A program made the position numbers and the translations under genes. Below, one piece after another: positions 36,701-48,800 of a stretch of DNA of 64,000 nucleotides. Under the pieces are notes generated by a model, which was not told the DNA's origin, did no database searches, and saw only the letters and a program-made list of their open reading frames with translations. Origin of the DNA: Pyrocephalus nanus (taxonomy: Eukaryota > Chordata > Aves > Passeriformes > Tyrannidae); contig CM076264.1 in the NCBI GenBank assembly GCA_038380795.1, forward strand, positions 12,274,001 to 12,338,000, given 5' to 3'. Within the stretch, counting starts at the first letter, position 1; each line of letters begins with the position of its first letter.

Positions 36701-39700
36701 CTGCATCTTGTGCAATTGATCCCTACTTCTGAGAGTGTTCGACCTGATACAAAGGAATTGGCGTCCTTTAAGTTAGATTTAGCATCAAAGAAGAAAATAA
36801 TTGGCATTATTGCAAATAAAATGACTGTCACTTGGTCTTAAAAAGTGCCAGAATGTACAATGAGCTTTCTGTGACATTCAGCTGCAAATTCTTTATAGCC
36901 AGGACAGCATCCTGAGCTCCAATACACCTCCACTACACACAAACATCCAGCTAGCTGGCAGTTTCCTAGGAAGCCTGTGGCCTGCTGCCAATGTACGGAG
37001 AAACTGAGTATCTGTGGGGGACTACTTTCTTTTAAAATCTCAGCCATTAAAAATGAGCTGTAACAAAGAAAAAAAGGTGTTTGGTCTGTCTATACTGAAC
37101 TCTAAGGTTTTTGATTTCTTCCTTCTGTGCTGATGGTTGTTTCTTTCACTGCCCAACAGAAAATGTGACACACATGTGAAAACAAGGGTGGTAGCATGAG
37201 TCTACAAACTATCTGTTTTTATGATGCCAAAGAACAGTAAACATCAAAACCAGCAGCGCCAAATCATGAAATCAGTCTCAGGAATATTGCAAAACTCTCA
37301 TACTGGAAAACAGATAATTTTTTTTCATACTTTCTATGTTTCTTTCCAAAAGAGCGCTCGATCACTGAGCTTTCCTCTGCTGTACTTTAGTTCAGACTCA
37401 TTTTGACACCCATTCCCTTGTACTACATTTATAAAAATAAGAAACAAATACACACCAGAATAACTTTTCCATCCAAAAATCAAGTGGCATAACAATTAAA
37501 GTCAACCGAAACTAACAAGAAAAAGCACTGCTCTCATGGAAACCTGACTTCTTCTGAGGCCTATGTTCCCTAAAATACCCACTTTTGTGCAGTCTAACTA
37601 ACAGCACAGATAGTTGCCAGCAGCTGCTAAAGCCACATGCAACCTGAAGAATGTCAGTCAGTGAGAATTTTACCATCTACAGTTTTCAGTGCTTTGAGTT
37701 ACTCTTCCTGGTGACAGCTTTCCCTTTCTCACTACATCTCCTCTGCATCCTTTGGCATCAGCTTCCTGAATAAAATCTGGTTACTTATATTGACAAGTCT
37801 TTCAAATTTACAACTTCAGCCTTAGTTTGTAGGAATTCCCAGGCAATTAAAAATATTTACCAGATTCATGAAAACATGCAAACAAAATTGAAACTCAAAA
37901 CACAAATGTTACATCTTCCCTAAAATGATGCCAGCCTCTCAATGCTGGCAAGCTGTGCTGGCTGTTTGGAATGGTGAGAGGAAAGGCAAATGTTTAAAAA
38001 GAGTTCCCTCTCAATTAGTGAAGCATCTTCACCTCCCACTGATGTTTTTCTCACAGGCTCAGGTACAGGTACTCTTGATTTTCCAAAATATTGATTTAAA
38101 AACTGCAAGTTGTTTTTAATGTTTTTGGGTTGGTTTTTTTGTTTGTTTGGATTTTGTTTAGTTTTTTAACATACAAACTGCTTAATTCAAATATTTAAAC
38201 TGGTATAGCAATCTTTTTATTCACAGGTCTGTATATTTGGTAGGGAATTATTTGAGGAAGGGGATAAATTGCTGAGTGGGGAGGGGAATCCCTGTTTCAC
38301 CTGAAACACTGGTCAGACCGCAGACAGCCTGATAACGCAAGGAAAAGATGATGTTTCAGTTACGTGCCATTCACTTGTACCTATCGGAGTTCTGAATACA
38401 GGAGACAGTTGCATACTTTTTAAAACCAGCTCAAGTCCCAGTTCTGTAAAGACTTAACAAATTTTTAAAATATATCTTTAAACAATATCTTTGTTTAAAG
38501 ATTTTAGACCTACTTAGGTTGGTCAATCTGGAAGCAGTTAAAGACATCCTTCAAAGCTGTGAAGACAACTCTGGCTTCCTACATTTGTCCTTTTCAGATA
38601 ATTTATGTGTCTAGGATGTTTGCATACCTGCTATGACACATTTAACAACAGAGCCATTGGCCCCACTGCCATAATAAACAAATGATTACACTGTGGGTTT
38701 TTTTCTTTCATTTTGGTGGTACCTTTGTTATTGTTCTATGGTTGGTTAGGCATTTTTTTTAAGATTCATAGATTTTTTTTTTTCCAAAGAGAAAAATAAT
38801 TTCTTATTTGCCTTAATTACTTTCTTAGACGCTTCCGTGATGGTTATTTTAATAGCAGATGAGCACAGAACAGAAACCACACAGCTTTATTCACCTTTTC
38901 CACTCAAACGTTTTTCCTGTTACTTGAATGTATTACATTTAAGTCCAACTGTAAGCAGATTAACGTAATACAACAGCAAATGTCTCCTTTTCCCCCTGTG
39001 TGTTTATATAATGCTTCTACAATTACTTTCTGTTTAGCGAGTAGTCTTTTCTGTGGCTCTGGGATATTTTTTTCCTCCTCTCCAAAATCCATAAAGTAAA
39101 AGCATCTTGCAGTAAAAGCGACTCTGCAATTACAAAAATTATTCTAAATGAGCTAAGTGTAAAGGTATCAACATCGGCATTTATCTGCTTCTACCCACAA
39201 AATGCTCTGATCTCTTTTTTTCCATTGCTTGAGGTACTTTGACAGAAACTACAGTAAAATAGTTGAGACAAAAAAATTTCTACGATCACCTCTTTGAACA
39301 GCCTTCAAAAAAAGGTAAAGCAAAACAAGTCAAAGTAGTACAACCTGCAATGACTGGTGACACTTGAGTGGTCTGCCCTGTAACAGCTTTGCTATTGATT
39401 GGTTTTGCAAATATCAGCTTGGTGATCACCGGGCCAGAAGTTGGGGTTCGGGTCTTCTTCGCAATCTAAAAGATGGAGGAAAAAAGATCTAAAGTAACTT
39501 GACCATTTTGGATCTAAATCACCGTATTGTTAAGTACATTAAAAAATAAAAAGGGCAATACTCGCAAGCATAATTAGAAGAATAACTGCTTATCTTGCAT
39601 TTCATCTCCATTTCTCCCTACGGAAAGAGCTCGGATATTATCCATGACACTTCAGAAAGCTAGCTACCAAAGCAGGATAGCCAAATCCCTTACAGCTTTT

Positions 39701-42700
39701 TCATAAGGTGCAAACATACCTTATCTTCAAGATGCAAAAATTATTTCTTACATGCTGTTGGTCTACATAAAAATATGAAAGTTAAATGTATAACTCTCAA
39801 TATTTGAACCTTTAAATGAAGTTACTTCTTTCTCAGCCAACCAGGACAAAACTTGTCCTCCACTACTGCTCTGAAACATCTCTTGAGCTATTCCGACATA
39901 GAGGCACACTTTTATTTTGCAAGTAGGAAAACCACCTTCTGCAACAGTTCCCCAGAAGTACATGGATCATGAGTCCCTGAAAGTTTTGGGTAGTCACTAG
40001 CCAAGAATAAATCAGTTGGCTACCTTCAGGTACAAGGGGATCTTTTTCCCTTTTGTGATCCAGTCTCCTGAAACACAGCTGGACCAAGAACATGTACATG
40101 CCATTTGATGACAGATCCCCTCAACCTGAAATCTTTCTAAGCAGAGTTTTATAGTTTTAAAAGTCTTGAAGATGACTTTTCCCCTTTTCCACACTGACAG
40201 GAGTTAACTGCCTGATATGTTTATTCTAATAGTTCTAACACATTAGCACCCAGGTAGTGAAGACTTCCATCTAAAAGCTGACTTTTTTCGAAGGTTTTTA
40301 ACCTGCTGACTGCGGAGGCTGCCTACAGATGTGGACTACTGCTAAGATCTGCCCTGAGTCCATGTGACCATGCTGCAAAGCATTACTGGAGCAGGCACAT
40401 CCTGTCTCTCCTCCACCATACACCCCCAGGCACATCCTGTGGGCACTTAGCCACCAGCTCCAGCAATATCAGAGGGGCATGACATTGGCATCCGTGTGGG
40501 GAGCCACCTCCCAAAGGCACAGAACCACCTTTATTACTCAAGTAGCTGACTGGAGAAATCTCACTGATGTGTAATCTCACTGTCAGAGATGACAGCTACT
40601 TTTAACAGCCTGAGAAAGTTAGGAATACTTAAAGGAAGCAATTGAGTAGGCTGGATGTTATGGTTTCCTACACAAAACATTATCTATAGAATTTGTTGAT
40701 GGAAAACATTTTTTTTACAGTCAAGTAACACCAAGAGTTTTGAAGTATTCAGTAGCACATCATGAATTCCTCAACTGCTCCACAAGGAGCACACGTGAGG
40801 CTGCTTGCGCTCCCAGCAGCACACCCATGGCACAACCAAGGAAGCCAGAGCTGCCCCCTGCTATGGCACTGGAGCCCTCCAGCCTGCCATGGAAAGCGAT
40901 CATCACCTTCGGGTGCCTGAGCGATGCCCAGCCAAGGGAAGGCAGCAGTGAGCAGCTCTGACACCATGCAAAAGCAGAGAACAGGCCTCAGTTAAAGGAA
41001 GCCATGTGCTACTCCACAGTTACAGATGTGTTCCTCATAGTCAGCATCCACCTCAGACCAAACATGCTGCTTCCAGGGCACATCAACTGCTTTTATAGGA
41101 GACATACAATTGCCAAGGCTTAAAACCAAACAGAAGAAATAAACCTGCACTTTTTGGAGATATATTAACTAAAACTTTAAAATATGAGTTGTTTGAAGAA
41201 GGAAGCTTCATTCATGGCCCTGTTCACAAATTTAACTCAAAGTCATTTTAACATTTCAAGAATTCAGTTCTTTTAGCACATACACAGCTGACAGATAAGC
41301 AGGCATTTTATCTGTAATTTTTTTTTTAATTTGCACACATTTTAATTTCTGATAAATTACATACATTTCATCTGCTTGATTTGAGATTTCTGTTCTGCTT
41401 AAATTAATCTTACTCTGCCATAAGGTATTATTGCAACTCAACTGCTAGTGCTTTTACTCTCTGAACTGAGAGCAAAGTCTGGCTCGGAACATGATCAACA
41501 TCCAGCAGGAAGAGCCAGCTCTGGACAACAGCAGTTGTTTCCCAGTAACAGTCAATAAGTGTGCTTAAATGACTAACATGAATACATGTAAAGTACTAGC
41601 TACCATTAAGATGAAGTATTTCAGAAAAAAAACTTAAAAATCCCCAAAGGAGAGCAGGTCAACACAAGTAGCCCTGATTCCCTCATACTCAACTTGCAAT
41701 ATCTTCCTCAGACAAATCTGCCCCTGCTTTTTGGGTGAATTGTTTTTCTACAAAGATGGTCTAATAAATAAGCAAATACCCTCAGGGCTTAGGAAACACA
41801 ACAAGACTCAAACATGTTTGGTTATACGTGAGGAACAGCACTTCTGCCTTTACCTGCTGCCAAGTGAGGCTTTCTGAGGTTTTGCCACCAGAGCTGATAA
41901 CCCCAGCCACCTTTGAGAAGCTTCTACGTCAGTGGGAAACTCACTACACATTTCAGTGAAGAGTGAAGAAGCCAGGGGAAATAATTAAGATGACAGACTG
42001 CCCCTTTGATACTCAGAAAGAACAAGTTTTCTAGAGCCCTCTGCCATTACCTATACTAATCACAAGGAGCTTAACATTATTCTCCTGCCTATATAAGCTA
42101 AGCATGGCCTCTCCAAGTTTCTTTGAATTAGACTGCAAAATTATTTCCTGGGGCAACACGCTGTTCCGTAAGAATATTATTTTACTTACACACCAACGTT
42201 TTTTTCCCCTACAGAAGAGATTTATTTGCAGGCAACTTAAGTGGTCAATTTATGTCTTCCTAAGCATTCTCCACTAAAAATGAACTAGCAAGTTTATACA
42301 GCTGGACTCTGTTTTTGGTTGTCAAATTGTGTTCTATTCATACAGAAACAGGCACACCCATACCTCACATTTACTGCTGGATACCTGCACTGTCAGCTAC
42401 TACAAAGGAGCTAATATACTATAAATCTACTCCCTAGATGATCCCTCAGGAGCTTGTCCATGTAGGCACCCTCTATGTAATTTATATTTGGCATAATATG
42501 AAAAATCAGGGACTTCAGAAATAGAAAAAGAGAACAGCATACTTCAGAGAAGATGGAGAAACTGAGCTAGGAGTGGGAGTTTGAGGTTAGGGAGTGCACA
42601 AGGTCACTTTTCCATGATGAGACAAAGCCACAACGATGGCTTAGCAGTTGCCTTGCCATGGCAGCAATGATGCTATGGAGACGTCGACGTAACAGCTAAG

Positions 42701-45700
42701 ACCAGAGCCAGTTATTGCATCAAGCCAAGTTCAAGTCAGACCAGCTTAATGACAGCCATGGTGATGTGCTTGGACGTCTGGTTCAGAGTCAAGTGCAAGG
42801 CCAAACTCCTGCTTAGTGCAGACTAAAGTAGTAACACCAGCAGGCACATCACTGCTTTCAAGCCTCTGTGGAGGTAGGAGCCACGGGCTGAAAGCAGATG
42901 CACTTGTCCGGTAGTTTTTTCCACATGTCCTTGGCAATAGTTTCAACTAAATCTGGACAAGTTCCCAAGAGACAGTAATTAACCTCTGGATATAGATGAG
43001 GCCAAAGGTCCCGCCACACTTTAAACCTCACAGGCTCATACCTCTAGAGCTATAATCAGAGAAGGAGCAAAATTCCAAGAAACTTTTTGCTGAACTCTAC
43101 CAATTACCTCTCAAGTGCTGAGATCTCAACTGCCAAAATTAGACTACAGCAAGACTAATGGAGTTTCTCTAATGATATGCAAAGCCTCTATGATAGTGAC
43201 AATGTAACAAGAACTGATGAGAGCTCTTTGTCATCTAATCTTTAACTGATCCACATTTCTGCACTAAGTCAAAGTACTGTGTTGCCTTCCATCTGAAATA
43301 CCTGATTCACAAAGCCCCAAGAGACAAGTTACACAAGACCCTTGGGAAGGCAAGGAGGCATTCGCGGCCTCCTTTTCCAGTCACTGAAAAGTCAAGGGGC
43401 TCGTTCAGGATGATAGGGTAAACGCAGGACTTCATTTTCTAAGCCAAGGACTCCAGGTCCAGGTTATATCCCCTGCTGTTATGGTAGAATAGACCATTAA
43501 TGTCTCACTCAGCCTCATTTATGACTCTGATACTTTAGTGATTTTCTACAGGGAAAAGCACTGTCTGTGAAGTGCTACCGTAATCATTTTCCCTGCAGTA
43601 TCAGGTACTAACATTGCCTTCTTGCTTTTCATTTCTACTTCTCTTTCTCCTTATAGGAAAAAAGGAATGTCAGGTGCTAACAATTTGACCTGTTGTGCAA
43701 ATGGAAGCAACGGTTTAACAAAGAGACCCCAAACCCCCAAATTTACTCAAACTGCACTTAACTACATTTATAAATGGATGCAAGTCCATTCGTAAGAGCT
43801 TCTATCAAGGAACCTGTAGAATTTCTAATGACAAAAGGCAGAGGTCAAGGGCCAAGTCACTGTATTTCAGTCAATGATAGCACAGGTCACCTCATGAAAC
43901 AAAAACCACAACACAGCTAAGTCATTCTCCTCAGTTTCCTGTATCTGTCACTTGGCAGAGAATAACTGAAGTCAAGTAACAGGAACCAACCCACTCTTAA
44001 ACGTTCCTATGCTGAGTCAAGAGCAGAGACTTTTACAAAGGCTACAGTGAGAACCATTTATAATTAACGATCAAGGTACATAAGTCCCTTGAGAAAATTT
44101 ATGTTTCAAACAGCCATTATTAAACCTGTTTCCACAGGTATGATGTAGCAAAAAAAGAGAAAATAGAAATTGTGCAGGAACCATCTGCAGCTTAAAAAAA
44201 CCTTGGGAGTTGCTCGCATTTGTTTGCCACAAAATACTAGTCAGGAAACATTCAGCGAACAAAACACTTTAAGCTTTGTAACTTTTCATGTGCAGCTGAT
44301 TATTTTTATTAGGATATTGGGTTTTAATTTCTTACTTCATTTAAAAGCAAAAATAAATATTTTTTCCACCACAACTTGCAATGATTTCTACTTTTCCTTC
44401 ACTTCAAGAGGTCTTATTTCTGCCTCACTGCCAAATAGAACAAAGTCACTCATATTTAGTTCTGTCCTACTCCAGATGAAGATCAGATCCTTTGAGTCGC
44501 AAGCCAAGTCTTTCTAACACATTTTCAGATCCAAGCAGATTCTCTGTGGTTTCAAATATCTCAAGATCCAGGACAGAGATTGGGAATAAGACCTTGAGGT
44601 GTTCATCTTACGATAGTGTCTAGTCTATCATAATCTACTGACTTGCTTAACTAGAGCTGAGGCAGACAAGACATACCTTTCTGTCCTTTTTCAGATGCTG
44701 GAAGCTTTTTTCAGAGTTTATTTAAACAAACTAAATGTGATAGGCAGAAGCCATTATTTCATAAGAAATGTACACTTTGAATGAATAACAACGTGCACAC
44801 AGAGTTCAATTTAGCCTTCCCAAAAGTATGTAGTATTTATTTTAATAAAATAAAAATAATGAGAAAATTACCTTCATTTTACTGAATAGTTCACTTTCTC
44901 TGAGAAAAATCCTAGAATTCTAGACAGTAGCTAGAGGCAAACAGCATATAATGGTAAACGCATCCATAGATGAAAGCATGGGCTACGAGCAGCATTGTAT
45001 TTTTTGATACAAAGAATAAATGCAAATGCTGAAAACAACAGTGTGTCAATCAGTGCAGGAAAGACAACAACAGCAGCAACAAAACTGGTTTAAAGATGTT
45101 TCATCAGCATAACTCACTTTACCTGTACTGTTTTTACTTGCTGGGACTGCAAGACAGAGGGCTGGGCCGCAGTGTTTATCAGCTGACTTCCCTGCGTCAG
45201 AGCTGAGACACCAACAACAGGTTTTACTTCCGACCGACCTCCAATAACAACTTTGATCTGCTGGCCTTGTACCTTGGAGTCTCCGCCTTGGGCTTGGGAC
45301 ACGGTCTTCTGTGACTGTGAGAGTTGGCTGTGGGGTAATGCTAAAACAATAGGCTGGCCAGACTTGCCCAAAGTTGTTACAATAAGCTTTTGACCATCCG
45401 GTTTAATACTCTGATTGCCTATTTTAATGTCAGTGGTCTTGTTCAGGATAATTTGATTGGCTGATATAGTGACGGGGGTCTGAGCACCAAGTTTATGGAG
45501 GCCACTGGGAAAGGTGGGCTTTGCAGCTGCATTCACATCAGGTATCGGGGTCGTGGTGTTCGCTGTCGCTTCGCCCGAGTGGCTGCTGGGGGCAGTGACC
45601 GATTCCGTGGTGACTGTGGCCGTAGTCGTAGCTGAGGAGTCGCTGGTGGAGCTTATGTTCACTATTTCTTCCAGTTCTGTTTCCATGGGAATAGAGTCTC

Positions 45701-45815
45701 CAATCGGCGACGACACAATAACTGCCTCGATGCCATCATCTTCCACCAGAGTGATGCCTGTGTCCATTATTTCCTCGGGGAGCAAGCTGTTGACTTCGGC
45801 TGAAACCACCTCCAT
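21542..45815 (-). CDS. LIN54: LIN54, CXC-domain DNA-binding subunit of MuvB/DREAM
   Basis: LIN54 binds the CHR element (TTYGAA) in cell-cycle promoters as part of the MuvB core (LIN9, LIN37, LIN52, LIN54, RBBP4), in DREAM or with B-MYB. Thirteen coding exons with GT-AG borders join in frame to 803 residues. From the start, 45815-45123 encodes residues 1-231, followed by a long S/T/Q/V-rich low-complexity region. The two tesmin-type CXC repeats are split over 26038-25967, 23640-23538, 23345-23208 and 22506-22304, and a helical tail ends in DPCAMNC. All zinc cysteines I expect are present. Both minor-groove tyrosines (Y536 and Y610 in human) are kept here as Y590 and Y664. The human protein is 749 residues as I recall; the difference is the 52-residue exon 34940-35095 plus small indels. 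The ATG has A at -3 and G at +4. Confidence 0.96.
22304..22506 (-). CDS. LIN54: LIN54 coding exon 12 (end of CXC repeat 2)
   Basis: This exon encodes residues 670-737, [20 protein letters not shown] then the helical [20 protein letters not shown] and [12 protein letters not shown]. The borders are TTTCAG|GCAAAA and GGAA|GTAAGT. Confidence 0.96.
23208..23345 (-). CDS. LIN54: LIN54 coding exon 11 (linker and CXC repeat 2)
   Basis: This exon encodes residues 624-669, [20 protein letters not shown] then [21 protein letters not shown]664 matches human Y610. The borders are GACAG|GCCTGC and GAG|GTATGA. Confidence 0.96.
23538..23640 (-). CDS. LIN54: LIN54 coding exon 10 (CXC repeat 1)
   Basis: This exon encodes residues 589-623, [20 protein letters not shown] then [15 protein letters not shown]590 matches the human minor-groove contact Y536. 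The borders are TTTCAG|GTACTG and AAAG|GTGAGG. Confidence 0.96.
25967..26038 (-). CDS. LIN54: LIN54 coding exon 9 (start of CXC repeat 1)
   Basis: This 72-bp exon encodes residues 565-589, [20 protein letters not shown] then CLKL. It carries the first cysteines of CXC repeat 1. The borders are CCACAG|AATAAT and AATT|GTAAGT. Confidence 0.95.
27287..27378 (-). CDS. LIN54: LIN54 coding exon 8
   Basis: This exon encodes residues 535-565, [20 protein letters not shown] to ARLPFNG. The borders are TCTTAG|CTACAA and ATGG|GTAAGT. Confidence 0.93.
28730..29100 (+). mobile_element. possible solo-LTR remnant in LIN54 intron 7-8 (tentative)
   Basis: An AT-rich block holds a TATA-like TATTATATTT near 28,890 and two closely spaced polyadenylation-like hexamers (AATAAA near 28,998 and 29,018). 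A mixed-composition U5-like tail follows, ending near GTGTCA at 29,099. There is also an imperfect internal duplication of CTAGGTGATTAGA near 28,840-28,880. The order resembles U3-R-U5 of an endogenous retroviral LTR in plus orientation, antisense to LIN54. No target duplication, primer-binding site or coding remnant was found, so this is a guess from architecture. Confidence 0.25.
29176..29373 (-). CDS. LIN54: LIN54 coding exon 7
   Basis: This exon encodes residues 469-534, containing [40 protein letters not shown] and [11 protein letters not shown]. The borders are CTCCAG|GTGGTG and ACAG|GTATGG. Confidence 0.95.
29524..29597 (-). CDS. LIN54: LIN54 coding exon 6
   Basis: This 74-bp exon encodes residues 444-468, [20 protein letters not shown] then TVKQ. 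The borders are CACTAG|CAAAAC and ACAG|GTGAGC. Confidence 0.93.
29883..29917. repeat. perfect 14-bp inverted repeat, 7-nt loop
   Basis: TTCTAAAGTGCATG at 29883-29896 is exactly complementary to 29904-29917, with GAAATTT between. It lies about 180 bp from the minisatellite insertion. Confidence 0.9.
30088..30099 (+). repeat. left copy of 12-bp direct repeat flanking the minisatellite
   Basis: AGCAATTTGATA immediately precedes the first array base. An identical copy directly follows the array at 32226-32237. The sequence is AT-rich and unrelated to the array units. Confidence 0.9.
30100..32225. repeat. minisatellite array, about 36 units of 50-73 bp
   Basis: I counted 36 occurrences of the GGCAGG/GACAGG core over 2,126 bp (mean about 59 bp). 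The unit is a core of about 51 bp: a CCCCCGGGGCAGGCC-type GC block, then ACACGTGTTCCC, then AGAACACGCTAAGAACACGC. An optional 11-bp or longer extension (CAAGCACACGC or a second TAAGAACACGC) follows. At least three unit types alternate: GGCAGGCCYGACACGTG, GGACAGGCGCGACACGTTTCC and GGCAGGCCAGAAAYGTG. A multi-unit block at 31,177-31,545 recurs almost unchanged at 31,739-32,062. The array lies wholly inside the LIN54 intron between coding exons 5 and 6 and is GC- and CpG-rich in an AT-rich intron. Confidence 0.97.
32226..32237 (+). repeat. right copy of 12-bp direct repeat flanking the minisatellite
   Basis: AGCAATTTGATA, identical to 30088-30099. The first two bases also continue the GGGACAG of the last array unit, so the duplicated segment could be 10 bp plus 2 bp of microhomology. 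Confidence 0.9.
32413..32629 (-). CDS. LIN54: LIN54 coding exon 5
   Basis: This exon encodes residues 372-444, containing [40 protein letters not shown] and NTQPLQQ. The borders are AACAG|GCTGTG and ACAGG|GTAAGT. Confidence 0.95.
34940..35095 (-). CDS. LIN54: LIN54 coding exon 4 (52-residue cassette, phase 0-0)
   Basis: These 156 bp lie between AAGCAG|CTAACA and CCAG|GTACAC. They are open in LIN54 frame and encode residues 320-371, with [31 protein letters not shown] and [11 protein letters not shown]. Composition and style match the flanking exons. Phase 0 at both ends means skipping keeps frame and would give 751 residues, close to the human 749. It is therefore either constitutive here or a cassette exon. 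Confidence 0.8.
36378..36407. repeat. perfect 13-bp inverted repeat, 4-nt loop
   Basis: TGTTTATTATCTC at 36378-36390 is complementary to 36395-36407 around a TGGA loop. Just upstream, ACTCTGGAGATAT occurs twice in tandem (36345-36377). Confidence 0.9.
36488..36630 (-). CDS. LIN54: LIN54 coding exon 3
   Basis: This exon encodes residues 272-319, containing [27 protein letters not shown] and [12 protein letters not shown]. The borders are TGTAG|GTAGGG and AAG|GTAAGG, ending in phase 0. Confidence 0.94.
38474..38502. repeat. perfect 12-bp inverted repeat, 5-nt loop
   Basis: ATCTTTAAACAA at 38474-38485 is complementary to 38491-38502. It is AT-rich and may be chance. Confidence 0.85.
39345..39465 (-). 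CDS. LIN54: LIN54 coding exon 2
   Basis: This exon encodes residues 232-272, [19 protein letters not shown] and onward to SPVIA. The borders are TTTTAG|ATTGC and GCAG|GTTGTA; the donor is the weakest of the gene. Confidence 0.93.
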
Positions 45816-45850
45816 TTTAGTAGCAGTGGCAGTGATGACCGGAGCAGGTA
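45123..45850 (-). CDS. LIN54: LIN54 first coding exon (ATG 45815-45813)
   Basis: It begins with 35 bases of 5' UTR after a TTGCAG|TACC acceptor, then encodes residues 1-231, starting [20 protein letters not shown]. It contains [18 protein letters not shown] and [18 protein letters not shown] and ends KTVQ before CAG|GTAAAG. Confidence 0.95.
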
Positions 45851-48800
45851 CTGCAACATTTTAAAAAGTTATTGGCTTCCAGAAAACATACATTATGAAA
45901 GCTCTATAAATAATATTACCAAAGAAGAAAACACCATAGAATTTTTTCACAGTACTGTGCATGCATGAGAGGGATATAATGGAAACAAATTGTTATCAAA
46001 ATGTAACACATTAAGCTGAACTTACTCTCAGTAATAACTTAGGCCAAAGCTTTACAACTCAAATCAAGGCACTGACTTGATGCAGATTACCAGTCCACTC
46101 CTGACAACACAGTACAAAAAGAAGCAGTGTTTCTCCCCAAAGATATGGACACAGACATTTAAGCTTGCTGAAGTGTAAAGAAAGAGGTAAACAGCTAAAA
46201 AAAAAAAATCCAACAGATGATGTCTTCTCTCATACCTGCCATCATTGATTAGCAGGGTATCTTGCCTCAAGAGACTTGTTATCCGTACCAGACATAATAT
46301 TGTTGCCAAATTTTCATTTTGGAAATCTCAGAGAAACAAATGGCTCTAATTTAGTGACAGACTTTAACAACACCACAAACTCAGTCAGCAGCCCACTTAC
46401 CTCAGGACCAAGCCAAAGCCATGCATTTCCAAGATGAACGGATAATCCCTCAATGCTCACTATGAAAAGAGCAGCTCAGTAATTTTTTTTCCCCCCTCAG
46501 GACTCACCAGAAAACACAATGCCCACATTTAAGACTAATTTGAAAGGTGTTCTAAACACAAAACAAAGAACACTCCATATGAAAGAAAATGGAATTTTTT
46601 AAGCTCCCTGGTAAGAGCGACCAATTTATATATTAAAGAAAGACTAGTGAGATTCAAAGCCAGCATAACTTCCCACTTGAAAAGCCTTAAAGACACTGAT
46701 GGAAATGGTCACATCTACCATTCCCACTAAAGCTGTATCACTGTCAGAGTCTGAAAATAGAGCAGCTTAATTAAGGCATTTTCCCCACTTGCTGACCCCA
46801 TGAGCACACTTGTGCACTGGATGGGTGATCATACCACATGGGTGTGTGTACATACTCCCAAGTACTCATTATAAGCTCAGAGGACAAAATCCATGCAAAT
46901 TCTGTTTCTTACTTACTAGGAAAAGCAGGGCTGAGTTATTAATACTAATTCATAAGGAACTGTGCTAATAAAAACACCAACCAAATGCCAAGGTGACATT
47001 GTTTCCTCTGGAGTCATCGTAGGTCCGTTTCACACACCAGCCAACAACAGAACAGCTGCCTTTTACCCACGAGGTAGAAGGGCTGGGGGCAAAAAACCTG
47101 CTGTAATTATACAGTTTCCATGCCAAGCTGGAGCAGCATGGAGCAGTCCACAGCCTTCCTGACTGCAAAGGGTGCCAAATGAATCCCCCTCACCTCAGAG
47201 CACAAGCCAGATCCAACTGCCATGACACTCAAGACGCCTGACCGACGGTCAAACTCACAGCTCACTTATTGGCAGGCATTTAAAGATACAAAGTGATCTG
47301 ATGTCACTGCCAGAAATACCTCCTTTGGAAAGCATTTCTCCCAAAGTAATGCCTGCACAGCTCGCAGTGATGCCAGTCCTAGTAACCAGCCCTAGACAAA
47401 ACAGCTCACTCCTAAGGACTCAACAGTGATAGTATCACCTTGCCGCCTAAAGTCAAATTGGTTAACTGCATAAGAGATTACACAAAAATAGGAATAGTAA
47501 AAGTAGACTGCTTCAGCATATGTTAATGCCACTAGCTCTTCTTCTGAGCTATGTTACTTTACTGTCTCCTCAGCAACCTGCAAAAGCTTATGTCTTAGAT
47601 ATTACAATTTCAAAACATTTCAGACACAATAAAACCCAAATCCAAAATCAAACCAAACCATCATCCTGTTCTGTAGTGATAAGTACAAGGGGCTTGAATC
47701 CAAAAGTTAGACTCCTAGGGTCAACTGCAATCCAAATAATGATTGCCAACAAGTTTGAAAATATGAGAATCATCTAAATCAGACAGTGGAAAAGTCACCA
47801 TATTCATAATTATAAATAATTTTAAATAACTTGCTTTCGCTTTGTAGTTCTATATGTTATTCCCTAGAAAAAAAAAGGTAATTTTTAGTATTTTTTAACA
47901 CTATGACTGTATCTACATATATTTAAGTAGTTCTGGAGTTCAACAGTTAATTTGCATTCTTCTTGACATTTGGTTATGTTACAAAGCACTAAATGGTTAT
48001 TAAATAGTTGAAAGTATATTTATATTAAATACATAGAGTCAGGATTTTAAACAGCATTCTGACTCCAAACTAACCACTTGAAAATCAGAATGAAAAAGGA
48101 AAAGAAATACATCACATCAAGTCTGGAACCAGCAACTGACATGTGAAAAGAAAAGAAATATTACTCATGGCTACTGAATTAACAGCTTATGGAGATCACA
48201 TATGGAAGATTCTGCAGTTTCCAGGTCTCATCATTTCAGAGTTAGCTTCCATTAATGTGTTCAGGCTTGTATCACCAACAACAGCAAAAAAGAATCATAC
48301 ACAACCCACTTGTTCTATTTCTTCATTGCACATTGGATATGACTGAAATAGATACATGAAAGGCAACAATGAAAATCTCACCCTAGCTATACCACAGGCT
48401 GCTGTCATCAAAGGCAGCTCAAACATCCCCACAGATTTTTACTTCTTGGTATCTAGGCAGGATTTCTCAACAGTTCAGCTGCTTATTTTTCACTAATACT
48501 TTATACTGTTTCCATTTTTCCGGCTCCTCTACTGAAGTGATTATCAACAGTAAAAGCATGCCAACCTCTTTTAACATTTTAACAGCTTAGATCTTCAAGA
48601 AAGTGTAGAGAATTATTTTAACTATTTAAGACCCTTGAAAGCTTCCTTCACTTCTGCAGTTATGCTTTGAGTACTTGATGCAAGAAGTATACCTACAATC
48701 CCTTGAAAAAATGCATCTTTACACTTAACTTGGCTCAAAACCTGAAGAAAAAAAACCAATCTAGGCCAAGGAAGTCTATGAGCACATTTTCAGGCTGGGG

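Larger units (their letters stand above)
32630..45122. other. LIN54 introns between coding exons 1 and 5
   Basis: Four introns of 1.4-5.7 kb are AT-leaning, with poly-T and TTTG-type tracts (for example 38,125-38,170). I saw two small hairpins (listed) and no gene, RNA or recognisable transposon. Confidence 0.5.
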